Shown here: in pieces, positions 38,748-48,081 of the stretch | Position numbering within the stretch: the first letter of the stretch is position 1 | How the letters are laid out: every line of letters begins with the position of its first letter | From: Mariniphaga sp041686935 | GTDB lineage: Bacteria; Bacteroidota; Bacteroidia; Bacteroidales; Prolixibacteraceae | Assembly: GCA_041686935.1 (NCBI GenBank) | Contig: JAWLCW010000005.1 | Location: 1-64,000 of the forward strand | Reading direction: 5' to 3' | DNA: 64,000 bases | Position numbers and translations under genes: made by a program | The notes under the pieces: generated by a model | What the model was told of the DNA's origin: nothing | The model's database searches: none | Seen by the model: the letters and a program-made list of their open reading frames with translations, nothing else

Positions 38748-39074
38748 TTACCGTTCATATTCCTCTTCAAACCGTGTTTTTATAATCAGTCCGTTTTTAA
38801 CGGTAAAATAAAATCGTTCGGTTTTATTCACTTTTGGCGATACCATCGGGTCGAGTGCTAATCTTCCCTGGTTGATTTCTGTACTGGGAAGTTCCTCTGT
38901 TTTTTCAAAAATATACACCGAATCGCCTGCCGTTTCAATAATGGTTACCGGTTTGCCAAACCGTGGTTCGAGAACGGAAGATGGTTTTCCGGTGAAGGAT
39001 TTTTTCAGTTGCTGCTGTGTTCCGCAGGAAACCAGCAAAAAGAAAATCAGAAGCAGATATATCGTTTTAAACAT
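38748..39074 (-). CDS. Small lipoprotein, function unknown
   Basis: The 108-residue protein begins MFKTIYLLLIFFLLVSCG, a clear lipoprotein signal with the modified Cys at residue 17. The mature part has KPSSVLEPRFGKPVTIIETAGDSVYIFEK, reminiscent of small periplasmic assembly-type lipoproteins (SmpA/BamE-like 'GKP' turn), and ends with RFYFTVKNGLIIKTRFEEEYER. The Met at 39074 is preferred over an upstream Met because it places the lipobox correctly. I do not recognise a specific family. Confidence 0.78.
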   Translation of the reverse strand: MFKTIYLLLIFFLLVSCGTQQQLKKSFTGKPSSVLEPRFGKPVTIIETAGDSVYIFEKTEELPSTEINQGRLALDPMVSPKVNKTERFYFTVKNGLIIKTRFEEEYER

Positions 39075-39206
39075 CTTACACATTTTTGTCAAAGTAACTT
39101 CAAAATTTTGAAAAAGGTGTGATAACAATAGTTTTTAACTTTTATGTTGTTGAAAACTCAGGGACTATTCTGAATAAACAGCGTATAACGGCCTGTGATT
39201 ATTTTC

Positions 39207-39214
39207 TATCTTTG
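39207..39214 (+). promoter_or_regulatory. Candidate -7 box for purL
   Basis: TATCTTTG fits TAnnTTTG and lies 45 bases before the purL start. No clear -33 TTG was found. Confidence 0.55.
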
Positions 39215-39258
39215 CGCTGTGTTATACAACATGTTCATTATCAAAATTAAACTGCAAC

Positions 39259-42200
39259 ATGATTCAATTTTTCAGAACTCAAAACCGTTCCGTAATCGCG
39301 GTTGATTCCATTCTGCCGTTAAGTCAAAGCGACATAGAAAAGTTAGTGTGGTTGTTTTCGGATGCCCAATTCCTGAAACAGGAAAACCTCGACGGCTGGT
39401 TTATCGGGCCACGACGAGAAATGCTGACCCCGTGGAGTACCAATGCCGTTGAAATTACCCAGAATATGGGAATAAAAGGCATTGTCCGAATCGAGGAGTT
39501 TTTTCAGGTGGAAACCGAAAACGCAGATTACGACCACATGCTTCAGCGGAAATACGATGGATTGAACCAGCGTATTTTTGTGATTGAAAAACTGCCCGAT
39601 CCCATTCTGAATATTGAAAACATTGCAGCATTTAACCAACAGGAAGGCCTCGCCCTGAGCGCCGACGAGATTGAATACCTGAATTCGGTTTCTACGGCTA
39701 TGGGACGGGCACTTACCGACAGCGAAGTTTATGGTTTTGCGCAGGTAAACTCGGAACACTGCCGCCATAAAATTTTTAACGGAACATTTGTTATCGACGG
39801 GAAAGAGATGGAATCGTCGCTGTTCCAAATGATTAAAAAAACAGCAAAAGTAAACCCCAACAAAATTGTTTCGGCTTATAAAGACAACTGCTCCTTTGTG
39901 CAGGGACCGGTTGCAGAACAATTTGCACCCAAAACACAGGACAAACCCGATTTTTTCGAAGTAAAAGATATTGAAACGGTTCTTTCGTTGAAAGCTGAAA
40001 CCCACAATTTTCCCACAACCGTTGAACCATTTAACGGCGCATCAACCGGAACCGGAGGGGAAATCCGCGACCGGATTGGCGGCGGAAAAGGCAGTTTTCC
40101 CATTGCAGGAACTGCGGTTTACATGACTTCCTATCCTCGCACGGAAGCCGAACGTCCCTGGGAACAAGCCACCGAAGAGCGCGAATGGTTGTATCAAACT
40201 CCTGAAGAAATTCTGATTAAAGCTTCCAACGGCGCCAGCGATTTCGGGAACAAATTCGGGCAGCCGCTGATTGCCGGTTCGGTACTTACATTCGAACATT
40301 TCGAGAATTATAAAAAATACGGATACGACAAAGTGATTATGCTGGCCGGGGGAATCGGTTATGCCAATAAAAAATACAGTCTGAAAGACGACCCGGACAA
40401 AGGCGATAAAGTGGTTTTGCTGGGTGGCGATAATTACCGCATCGGTATGGGTGGCGGCGCTGTTTCCTCAGTGGCAACCGGTGAATTTGAGAATGCCATT
40501 GAATTAAACGCTGTGCAGCGGGCCAACCCCGAAATGCAAAAACGGGTTTACAATGCCATTCGTGCACTTGCCGAATCGGATGAAAATCCCATCATTTCCA
40601 TTCACGACCACGGCGCAGGCGGCCATTTGAACTGCTTGTCGGAACTGGTGGAAACCACCGGCGGAAAAATTGACACAGCCAAATTACCGGTGGGCGACCC
40701 TACGCTTTCCCAAAAGGAAATTATTGGGAATGAATCCCAGGAACGCATGGGCCTGGTAATGAAACCGGAAAATGTGGAGTTATTAAAACGGATTGCTGAT
40801 CGCGAACGGGCGCCCATTTACGAAATTGGTGAAACCACCGGCGACATGCAGTTTACTTTTGAAAACTCGGAAACCGGCGAAAAACCCATCGACTGGCAAC
40901 TTGGTTACATGTTTGGTAATCCGCCCAAAACGGTTTTGGAGGATACCGCAGAAGTGCCTGATTTTGCCGAATTGGAGTACAATCCGGAAGAAATCGATAC
41001 ATTGGTGGAGCGCGTTATTCAACTGGAATCCGTTGCATGTAAAGACTGGCTCACCAACAAGGTTGACCGCTCGGTGACCGGTCGCATTGCCAAACAGCAG
41101 GGCACCGGAAAACTGCACCTGCCGTTGAATAATGTGGGCGTAATTACGCTCGATTACCAGGGCAGGGCAGGGGTGGCCACGTCCATCGGTCATGCACCGG
41201 TGACAGGAATGATTGATCCGGTTGCCGGCTCATTACTTTCCATTGCGGAAGCGCTGACCAACATCGTTTGGGCGCCAATGACCGACCATATTCGCAGTGT
41301 CTCGCTAAGTGCCAACTGGATGTGGCCGGCAAAAAATCCGGGCGAAAATGCACGCATTTACCATGCCGTGGAAGCTGCCAGTGATTTTGCCTGTGCGCTG
41401 GGAATCAACATTCCAACCGGAAAAGATTCCATGTCAATGACCCAGAAATACAAAGATGATGTGGTTTACGCTCCGGGAACGGTTATTATTTCTGCATCGG
41501 GAGAAGTTTCGGACGTGCGGAAAGTGGTGGAACCGGTTTTGGTAAATGATGAATCAAAAGAAATTCTGTTTATCGATTTTTCATTTTCCGAAAGGGCTTT
41601 GGGTGGAAGTGCGTTCGCACAGTCTGTAAACAGAATTGGAAAAAAAGCACCCACGGTTTCCGATGCAGAAAAGTTTGTGTCGGCATTCAACTCGGTTCAA
41701 AAACTGGTTGAGCAGGAACTGATTCTGGCCGGCCATGATATTGGTTCCGGCGGTTTGGTTACCACACTGCTCGAAATGTGTTTCAGCAGTAACAAAGGTG
41801 GTATGAATGTGGATTTGACCGGAATCGGCGAGCAGGATTTGATAAAAGTACTGTTTAGCGAAAATCCGGGGATTGTTATTCAATGTGCCGATAACAATGA
41901 GGTGAAAAAGCAACTCACCGAAAGTGGTGTTGGTTTTGTTTCACTCGGATTTCCTGTTCCCTACCGAAAAGTGCGGGTGAAGAATTTTGAAACCGAAACT
42001 GATTTCGATATCGATTCTCTGCGCGATTTGTGGTTTAAAACTTCCTACCTGCTCGATCGGAAACAAAGCGGAAAAGAGCTTGCGTTGGAGCGCTTCAAAA
42101 ACTATAAAAAACACGAACTGAATTATGATTTCGGTGAATTTACCGGAAAAGCATCCGATTACGGCATTGATCTGAACCGGCGACAACCTTCGGGAATTAA

Positions 42201-42951
42201 AACGGCCATTATCCGCGAAAAGGGGGTAAACGGCGACCGCGAAATGGCCTACGCCATGTACCTGGCCGGAATGGACGTGAAAGACGTTCACATGACCGAC
42301 CTGATTTCGGGCCGCGAAACACTGGAAGATTTGAATATGATTGTTTTTGTGGGCGGATTTTCCAATTCCGATGTGCTGGGGTCTGCAAAGGGTTGGGCCG
42401 GTGCTTTTAAATACAATGAAAAAGCACGTATTGCCCTTGAAAGATTTTACCGCCGAAGCGATACATTGAGTTTAGGTGTGTGTAACGGCTGCCAGTTGAT
42501 GGTGGAACTGAACCTGGTTTTCCCGGACCACAGCATTCAACCTAAAATGCTGCACAACGAATCGGGAAAATTTGAATCGGCATTTTTGAATGTGGATATT
42601 CTGGAAAACCAATCGGTGATGCTGAACAACATGGCCGGTTTGAAACTTGGAATTTGGGTGGCACACGGCGAAGGGAAGTTTTATTTGCCGTTCAACGAAC
42701 TTGAATACCATATTCCGATAAAATACAGCCACGATGATTATCCGGCCAATCCCAACGGGTCGCATTTTGCAGCAGCAGCTATTTGTTCTGATGATGGCCG
42801 TCACCTGGCAATGATGCCTCACCTCGAAAGATCATTTGCTCCGTGGCAATGGGCACATTATCCTGCCAAACGTAAAAAAGATGAACTGGCGCCGTGGATT
42901 CAGGCATTTGTGAATGCACGAAATTGGATTGCCGGGCAAAGCCGAACTTAA
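39259..42951 (+). CDS. purL: Phosphoribosylformylglycinamidine synthase (single-chain PurL)
   Basis: The 1230-residue enzyme makes FGAM from FGAR, ATP and glutamine in purine synthesis. It has the N-terminal PurS-like domain, a linker, and two AIRS-type halves with SEHCRHKIFNG, LKAETHNFPTTVEPFNGASTGTGGEIRD, and NPIISIHDHGAGGHLNCL. The C-terminal glutamine amidotransferase has the nucleophile in SLGVCNGCQLM and the His/Glu region in HLERSFAPWQW. Length is close to the usual size for the long type. A purL promoter box lies upstream and a hairpin terminator downstream. Confidence 0.97.
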   Translation: MIQFFRTQNRSVIAVDSILPLSQSDIEKLVWLFSDAQFLKQENLDGWFIGPRREMLTPWSTNAVEITQNMGIKGIVRIEEFFQVETENADYDHMLQRKYDGLNQRIFVIEKLPDPILNIENIAAFNQQEGLALSADEIEYLNSVSTAMGRALTDSEVYGFAQVNSEHCRHKIFNGTFVIDGKEMESSLFQMIKKTAKVNPNKIVSAYKDNCSFVQGPVAEQFAPKTQDKPDFFEVKDIETVLSLKAETHNFPTTVEPFNGASTGTGGEIRDRIGGGKGSFPIAGTAVYMTSYPRTEAERPWEQATEEREWLYQTPEEILIKASNGASDFGNKFGQPLIAGSVLTFEHFENYKKYGYDKVIMLAGGIGYANKKYSLKDDPDKGDKVVLLGGDNYRIGMGGGAVSSVATGEFENAIELNAVQRANPEMQKRVYNAIRALAESDENPIISIHDHGAGGHLNCLSELVETTGGKIDTAKLPVGDPTLSQKEIIGNESQERMGLVMKPENVELLKRIADRERAPIYEIGETTGDMQFTFENSETGEKPIDWQLGYMFGNPPKTVLEDTAEVPDFAELEYNPEEIDTLVERVIQLESVACKDWLTNKVDRSVTGRIAKQQGTGKLHLPLNNVGVITLDYQGRAGVATSIGHAPVTGMIDPVAGSLLSIAEALTNIVWAPMTDHIRSVSLSANWMWPAKNPGENARIYHAVEAASDFACALGINIPTGKDSMSMTQKYKDDVVYAPGTVIISASGEVSDVRKVVEPVLVNDESKEILFIDFSFSERALGGSAFAQSVNRIGKKAPTVSDAEKFVSAFNSVQKLVEQELILAGHDIGSGGLVTTLLEMCFSSNKGGMNVDLTGIGEQDLIKVLFSENPGIVIQCADNNEVKKQLTESGVGFVSLGFPVPYRKVRVKNFETETDFDIDSLRDLWFKTSYLLDRKQSGKELALERFKNYKKHELNYDFGEFTGKASDYGIDLNRRQPSGIKTAIIREKGVNGDREMAYAMYLAGMDVKDVHMTDLISGRETLEDLNMIVFVGGFSNSDVLGSAKGWAGAFKYNEKARIALERFYRRSDTLSLGVCNGCQLMVELNLVFPDHSIQPKMLHNESGKFESAFLNVDILENQSVMLNNMAGLKLGIWVAHGEGKFYLPFNELEYHIPIKYSHDDYPANPNGSHFAAAAICSDDGRHLAMMPHLERSFAPWQWAHYPAKRKKDELAPWIQAFVNARNWIAGQSRT

Positions 42952-42987
42952 GCTGTAAGTGGTTTGGAACCGCTTACAGTTTAGCTT
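42951..42987. terminator. Bidirectional terminator between purL and the DJ-1 gene
   Basis: AGCTGTAAGTGGTT pairs with AACCGCTTACAGTTTAGCTT across a TGG loop, with one G-T pair. It overlaps the last codons of the convergent DJ-1 gene and serves both transcripts. Confidence 0.75.
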
Positions 42988-43532
42988 GCAATCATTTTTC
43001 TGCCCAATTCCTCAGCAAACGCTTTGCCTTTAAGCATTTCTACAATTCTGAGGGCAAATTTTATGGCAACTCCGGCGCCTTTCCCGGTGATGATTTTTCC
43101 TGAAGTTTCCACATCGGCTCCGGTAACTTCTGCACCGGTTAACTGGTTTTCAAAACCGGGAAAACAGGTGGCTTTTTGGTTTTTCAGAATACCAAGGTTT
43201 CCAAAAACCAGCGGGGCAGCACAAATGGCGCCAAGTGGTTTGCCGTTTTTATGAAAATCAAGAATCTGTTTGCCCAGTCCGGCGTGGTCTTTAAGGTTGT
43301 TGGCCCCGGGCAATCCTCCCGGCAAAACAATCATGTCCACTTTTTCGTAATCTACTTCTTCAAAAAGAACATCGGCTGTAACCTGAATGCCATGCGAGCC
43401 AGTCACTGCTCTTTGTCCGGTTACCGAAACAGCCAAAGTCTCAATACTTGCCCGGCGCAAAACATCGATGATGCTTACAGCTTCAATCTCTTCAAATCCT
43501 TCTGCCAAATGAACTGCAATTAATTTTTCCAT
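42981..43532 (-). CDS. DJ-1/PfpI family protein
   Basis: The 183-residue protein has the full DJ-1 pattern: LAEGFEEIEAVSIIDVLRRA (with the conserved Glu), MIVLPGGLPGANNL, and PLGAICAAPLVFGNLGIL with the reactive Cys in the nucleophile elbow. Family members act as glyoxalase III-like or protein-repair enzymes, or as redox sensors; which one applies cannot be read from the sequence. It converges with purL. Confidence 0.95.
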   Translation of the reverse strand: MEKLIAVHLAEGFEEIEAVSIIDVLRRASIETLAVSVTGQRAVTGSHGIQVTADVLFEEVDYEKVDMIVLPGGLPGANNLKDHAGLGKQILDFHKNGKPLGAICAAPLVFGNLGILKNQKATCFPGFENQLTGAEVTGADVETSGKIITGKGAGVAIKFALRIVEMLKGKAFAEELGRKMIAS

Positions 43533-43555
43533 ATTTTTTTCTGTTTCTGTAAAAA

Positions 43556-43590
43556 TAAAAAAAGATCCCCGGTAACCGAAGATCTTTTTA
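43556..43590. terminator. Terminator between the sigma factor and DJ-1 genes
   Basis: AAAAAGATC / GATCTTTTT stem with a CGGTAACCG inner pairing. It ends the sigma factor transcript on the minus strand and lies upstream of the DJ-1 gene start. Confidence 0.7.
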
Positions 43591-43610
43591 GATGAGATTT
43601 TATCAGTGTT

Positions 43611-44120
43611 TCAATTATTCGCGTATTCGTGCAAGGATTTTTCCAGTTTTTTACGGGTGAAGAAAATCCGGCTTTTTACGGTTCCGAGCGGTAAATCCAG
43701 TTCTTCGGCAATTTCCTTGTATTTGAAACCATCCAGAAACATGGTAAACGGAATGCGGTATTCATCTTCCAGTTCGTCGATACTTTTGTGAATTTCCTTG
43801 GTGCTGTAAAACGAATCGGGTGCAGGATAAACTTTGTCTTTTGAAAACAAAAGGTGGAAATCGTTGTTTGAATCATCAAACGTGTTCCTTGTTTTTACAT
43901 TTCTCCGGTAATCGTTGATGAACGTATTTTTCATGATGGTGTAAATCCATGCTTTGAAGTTCGTATTTTGCGTAAACTTGTCGCGGTAAGTCAGCGCTTT
44001 CAGCATGGTTTCCTGCAAAAGATCGTCGGCGCGTTCCGAATCGGAAGTTAAACTAAGTGCATAGTAGTGCAGTTTGTCTCTTAAACCGAGAAGTGCGTTG
44101 TTAAATTGAACTTGAGTCAT
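43611..44120 (-). CDS. ECF-type RNA polymerase sigma factor
   Basis: The 169-residue protein has region 2 (ALSLTSDSERADDLLQETMLKALTYRDKF, with NFKAWIYTIMKNTFINDYRRN) and region 4 (DEYRIPFTMFLDGFKYKEIAEELDLPLGTVKSRIFFTRKKL). It would direct RNA polymerase to a specific promoter set. No anti-sigma gene is adjacent. It resembles the stand-alone ECF sigma factors of Bacteroidota whose targets are often stress or envelope genes. Upstream DNA has TATATTTG on the minus strand at 44179-44172, a possible -7 box. Confidence 0.95.
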   Translation of the reverse strand: MTQVQFNNALLGLRDKLHYYALSLTSDSERADDLLQETMLKALTYRDKFTQNTNFKAWIYTIMKNTFINDYRRNVKTRNTFDDSNNDFHLLFSKDKVYPAPDSFYSTKEIHKSIDELEDEYRIPFTMFLDGFKYKEIAEELDLPLGTVKSRIFFTRKKLEKSLHEYANN

Positions 44121-44356
44121 GGCGTTATAAATTTAAAGTTAATTACTAATTTTTCTTACAATTTGTCGAAACAAATATAGAAAGTGTAAAACAAATAAAA
44201 AAGATTTTTCACTCTTTTAGTAGTTGATTTTATCTATAATTGATAAAGAATACTTATGGCATAAAAAGAATCTATTTGCAAATCACTCTGTTTAAATATA
44301 TTCTATGTAATATTAAACAGGATTTCAGAAGGGTAAATCAGATTTGATAAATGTTT

Positions 44357-44364
44357 TATATTTG
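44357..44364 (+). promoter_or_regulatory. Candidate -7 box for the TonB receptor at 44400
   Basis: TATATTTG fits TAnnTTTG and lies 35 bases before the start. The 200-base upstream region is AT-rich; no riboswitch was recognised. Confidence 0.55.
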
Positions 44365-44399
44365 CGGCTTCAAATTTTTTAAACATTCAATTTCCAAAT

Positions 44400-46451
44400 A
44401 TGAAGTTCCGGGAAAATAACATAACAGGTAAAAATTACCTTATTTTCAAAAAATGGGGAAGAAAATCCTACTCATTGTTTTCCATTTTGCATAAATTGGT
44501 GAAAATTTCGGTATTGTCGGTTTCTTATTTTTTAGTGGTTCCGGTTTTATCTTTTGCTATGGAGCGTGACACAACCGATATTAAAATGGAGTTTGATTTG
44601 GATGAAATTGAAGTTTCGGCTTCACGGGTACCTATGCTTTACTCGCAGATTGCCAGGGTGCTTACAGTCATTGAAAATCGTGAGATTGAGCGGGCGCCTG
44701 TTCAAAGTGTGCAAGACCTGCTTGAATATGTAGCCGGAGTTGATATCAGGCAACGCGGAGCCGAAGGAGTTCAGGCAGATATAAGTATCCGGGGCGGTTC
44801 ATTCGATCAAACACTTATTCTCCTGAACGGAATTAACATAACCGACCCTCAAACCGGACACCACAACTTAAATCTTCCTGTAAGTTTATCACAAATTGAA
44901 CGTATCGAAATATTGGAAGGACCTGCAGCAAGAGTTTACGGTCCAAATGCTTTTTCAGGCGCCATAAATATTGTAACCAGGCAACCTGATTTTAATTCGA
45001 TAGCAGCACATTTTTCTGCGGGAAGTTTTGGTTACTTAAATTCAGATGTTTCGGGAAGTGTTAAAACCGGACAGTTTGTTCATCTGCTCGCGGGAAACCT
45101 CAAAAATTCAGATGGTTATATTGAAAATACCGATTTTTTGGACCTGAACTTTTTTTATTCGGGAAAATTTAAGGCACAAAACGGTAAGTTGACATTACAG
45201 GCCGGCATATCCGACAAGGAATTTGGCGCCAACAGTTTTTATACGCCTGTATATCCAAATCAGTTTGAACAAATACAGACTTTATTTACTTCCGTAAAAT
45301 GGGACTCCCAAAATGCAATGCACCTGACTCCGGCTGTTTACTGGCGCCGACTTTCTGATAAGTTTATGCTTTTCAGGGAAGATGCACCTGAATGGTATCA
45401 AAACCACAATTACCACCGTACCGATGTTTATGGTGCCACAATTAATTCATGGTTTTTATGGGCAGGTGGAAAAACTTCCGTTGGGGCTGAAATCAGGTCA
45501 GAAAATATCCTGAGTAATCTTCTTGGGGAAGAAATTGAAACACCTGAACAGGTTCCCGGCAAAGATGCTTTTTATACCAAATCGAAAAGCCGCTCAACCT
45601 CTTCTGTATTTTTGGAACACATTTTTCATCATGCAAAATGGAATATTTCAGGTGGAATTATGGGAAATTACATTACTGGCAGTGGCAGTGGTGTTAACTT
45701 TTTTCCTGGGGCAGATATCAGTTATTTTATCAGACCTTCCTTAAAACTGGTTGCTTCGTGGAATACTTCTCTCAGGATGCCGACTTTTACCGATTTGTAT
45801 TATTCCGGTCCCACAAACGAAGGTAATGCTGAATTAAAACCTGAAAAAACAATGACTTTTGAGGGAGGGGTAAAATTCAATTCAAAATATGTAAATAGTC
45901 ATGCCGTCATATATTTAAGGCAGGGGACCAATCTGATTGACTGGGTGAAAACTGAAAATGAAACAGTTTGGCGGTCGATGAACCATACTCAAATAAATAG
46001 TAAGGGTATTGAATTCAATTTAAAATATTTGCCTGCTGAACATTTGGGTGAAAAGTGGCCCCAAGTTGTAAATATTGGTTATTTTTTTAATAACCAGTCG
46101 AAGGAAGAAGGGGCACTTATTTCTTATTATATACTCGATAATTTAAGACATAAATTTGTTGCTTCGGTAAATCAACAGGTAACCCGGAAAATTTCTGTTG
46201 ATTTTAAATTTAGATTTCAGGACAGAGAAGGAACTTTCAGCCTTTTCCGTGCAGGAGAATCTGCAGTTGAAACGCCCTACAATCCATTTTGGTTAATTGA
46301 TGCCAAAATACTATATCAAAAAAATAATTTTTCTTTATATATTTCTTCGAGTAACTTATTGAATAAAAGCTATTTTGACCTTGGGAATATTATTCAGCCT
46401 GGCCGTTGGATAAAAACCGGTATTTCTTACAAAATTGATTTTGACAATTAG
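44400..46451 (+). CDS. TonB-dependent outer-membrane receptor (BtuB/FhuA-like)
   Basis: The 683-residue receptor has a long N-terminal region with a hydrophobic signal (VKISVLSVSYFLVVPVLSFA), a plug domain (SRVPMLYSQIARVLTVIE, VQSVQDLLEYVAGVDIRQRG, ILLNGINITDPQTGHHN, VERIEILEGPAARVYG-like) and a beta-barrel ending SYKIDFDN. It lacks the CarboxypepD_reg domain of the receptor at 12248. The plug resembles siderophore and cobalamin receptors. No cobalamin riboswitch was seen upstream, so the ligand is open. It is transcribed alone. Confidence 0.93.
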   Translation: MKFRENNITGKNYLIFKKWGRKSYSLFSILHKLVKISVLSVSYFLVVPVLSFAMERDTTDIKMEFDLDEIEVSASRVPMLYSQIARVLTVIENREIERAPVQSVQDLLEYVAGVDIRQRGAEGVQADISIRGGSFDQTLILLNGINITDPQTGHHNLNLPVSLSQIERIEILEGPAARVYGPNAFSGAINIVTRQPDFNSIAAHFSAGSFGYLNSDVSGSVKTGQFVHLLAGNLKNSDGYIENTDFLDLNFFYSGKFKAQNGKLTLQAGISDKEFGANSFYTPVYPNQFEQIQTLFTSVKWDSQNAMHLTPAVYWRRLSDKFMLFREDAPEWYQNHNYHRTDVYGATINSWFLWAGGKTSVGAEIRSENILSNLLGEEIETPEQVPGKDAFYTKSKSRSTSSVFLEHIFHHAKWNISGGIMGNYITGSGSGVNFFPGADISYFIRPSLKLVASWNTSLRMPTFTDLYYSGPTNEGNAELKPEKTMTFEGGVKFNSKYVNSHAVIYLRQGTNLIDWVKTENETVWRSMNHTQINSKGIEFNLKYLPAEHLGEKWPQVVNIGYFFNNQSKEEGALISYYILDNLRHKFVASVNQQVTRKISVDFKFRFQDREGTFSLFRAGESAVETPYNPFWLIDAKILYQKNNFSLYISSSNLLNKSYFDLGNIIQPGRWIKTGISYKIDFDN

Positions 46452-46464
46452 TCTGGGCAGGTAT

Positions 46465-47463
46465 TCACAGCATTAATCTAAGGGCAATACTATAACCGAG
46501 ATCATACCTGTCTGTGAAAATATGTATATAATCAAATTTCGGTTCAAGTACATTTCTGTTGCCATCCAATTGTACCGAATTAATGAGTAAATAGTAGGTG
46601 GCAGAACCAATTACCTGGAAATTATGACGGATATTGATTCCCAAACGTGCTCCCAGCTCTGCAAAATTGGTGGAAATCAGGTTATCAGAATTTCTCCATT
46701 TAGTATATTCCAGGCCATATCCAGCAAACGGCCCCCAATGCATGAATGGCAGGGGATAATAATCTTTTCCAATACCCATACTTCCCCGGGTAAAAGTAAA
46801 ATTTTCGGAAAAGCCGTTTAACAGGTAGGAATGTTTCTTTTGTCCTCCTTCAAAATAAATTTTTACCGAAGTGAGTCCTTTTCCGGCTTTACCAGGAAGG
46901 ATCATGTCTCCCATATTACGGGAAAAATAATATTCCAGTCTGCCTGTGGTAGCTGATAATCCGTTAAAGGTTTTTCCGGCAATTAAGTTAAACCCTGCGC
47001 CATCTGCCATTTTCAGGAAAGCATTTTGGACGCTGGAGCGTTTTCCTGAAATTTGATAAAAAGCTGTCCGGTAACTATTGTCGGGTTGTGTGCTTTGGAT
47101 ATATGGCGATTTCATTGATTTTACAATTGCCACTCTATCCGGTTTAACCGTGCCGTCATTTTGAAGCCGGTTTTCATAAACAACATAACGCCTGTCGAAT
47201 TGCTGACTGTATTTTTTGTCAATGCTACCAATGAGGTATTTACCGTTTCGTTCTATTCTATTTTCTGGTTGCGGCGTAACATTGTTCTGTTCCGGCTTAA
47301 CAAAAGAGTATTCAACAGTATGAGAAGCAAATGAATTAAATTTTTTTTCATTGAATTTATGGTTGGATGATTGGACTGAATCTTTAACAGATGCTGGATT
47401 TATCCCGTATGAAATTGAAAATAAAAAAAGTATTAAAATCAGAGAAACAAAAAAATATTTCAT
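46465..47463 (-). CDS. Secreted protein of unknown function, probable beta-barrel C-terminus
   Basis: The 332-residue protein has a signal peptide (YFFVSLILILFLFSISYG). Residues 25-130 are hydrophilic and Asn/Gln/Lys rich. The second half has amphipathic strand-like segments (GRLEYYFSRNMG, SVKIYFEGGQKKHSYLLNGF, AGYGLEYTKW, NFQVIGSATYYLLINSV) and ends in YDLGYSIALRLML, a barrel-type terminus. I do not recognise a family. It converges with the TonB receptor gene, 14 bases apart, and its neighbour upstream is the divergent DUF5606 gene. Confidence 0.7.
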   Translation of the reverse strand: MKYFFVSLILILFLFSISYGINPASVKDSVQSSNHKFNEKKFNSFASHTVEYSFVKPEQNNVTPQPENRIERNGKYLIGSIDKKYSQQFDRRYVVYENRLQNDGTVKPDRVAIVKSMKSPYIQSTQPDNSYRTAFYQISGKRSSVQNAFLKMADGAGFNLIAGKTFNGLSATTGRLEYYFSRNMGDMILPGKAGKGLTSVKIYFEGGQKKHSYLLNGFSENFTFTRGSMGIGKDYYPLPFMHWGPFAGYGLEYTKWRNSDNLISTNFAELGARLGINIRHNFQVIGSATYYLLINSVQLDGNRNVLEPKFDYIHIFTDRYDLGYSIALRLML

Positions 47464-47614
47464 AATCTATTGAATGTTCTTCTAAGTAACAAAATGGCCA
47501 TTTTGAGAATCTTTTAAAAAGCAGCAAATTTACTTGAAATTTATTAGAACGAAAATGGCTTTTTAAAATTGTATAAAATAAAGTTGATTGTTTTATGAGC
47601 AAAAACAAAAGTTG

Positions 47615-47622
47615 TATCTTCG
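47615..47622 (+). promoter_or_regulatory. Candidate -7 box for the DUF5606 gene
   Basis: TATCTTCG is a one-mismatch version of TAnnTTTG, 16 bases before the start, with TTG at 47588-47590 in a -33 position. Confidence 0.45.
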
Positions 47623-47637
47623 CGCAAAAAATTAGTC

Positions 47638-48081
47638 ATGTTAAAAGGAATTTTAGCCATTTCAGGGCAACAGGGATTATTTAAGCTTATTGCCGAGTCA
47701 AAAAATAACATCATTGTTGAATCATTGGATACAGGCAAAAGGATGCCTGCCTATTCTACATCAAAAATTTCAGCTCTTGAAGATATTGCCATTTATACTG
47801 AGACTGCAGATATTCCGTTAAAGGAAGTTTTCAAAATTATTTCTGAAAAAGAGAACGGAGGAAAAACTGTCAGTCATAAATCACCGGCTGATAAACTTAA
47901 GACATATTTTGCGGAAATACTTCCTGAATACGACCGCGACAGGGTTTATGTATCTGACATTAAAAAAGTAATGTTGTGGTACAATATTCTTCAGGAAAAA
48001 AATATGCTCGACTTTTCTGAAGTAGAAGAAAATGAGGAAAAGAATGAATCTGAAGAGAATCAGACAAAAGATTCAGAATAG
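47638..48081 (+). CDS. DUF5606 family protein
   Basis: The 147-residue protein starts LKGILAISGQQGLFKLIAESKNNIIVESLDTGKRMPAYSTSKISALEDIAIYT, the diagnostic opening of DUF5606, which I know only from Bacteroidota. A DKLKTYFAEILPEYDRDRVYVSDIKKVMLWYNIL helix pair follows, then an acidic low-complexity tail. The function is unknown; the fold may be a small beta-barrel domain joined to a helical domain. Its stop codon overlaps the convergent exonuclease gene by nine bases. Confidence 0.93.
   Translation: MLKGILAISGQQGLFKLIAESKNNIIVESLDTGKRMPAYSTSKISALEDIAIYTETADIPLKEVFKIISEKENGGKTVSHKSPADKLKTYFAEILPEYDRDRVYVSDIKKVMLWYNILQEKNMLDFSEVEENEEKNESEENQTKDSE

Noticed and set aside
44121..44399. Cobalamin riboswitch upstream of the TonB receptor
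   Set aside because: The region is AT-rich and has no B12-box-like sequence or conserved stems.
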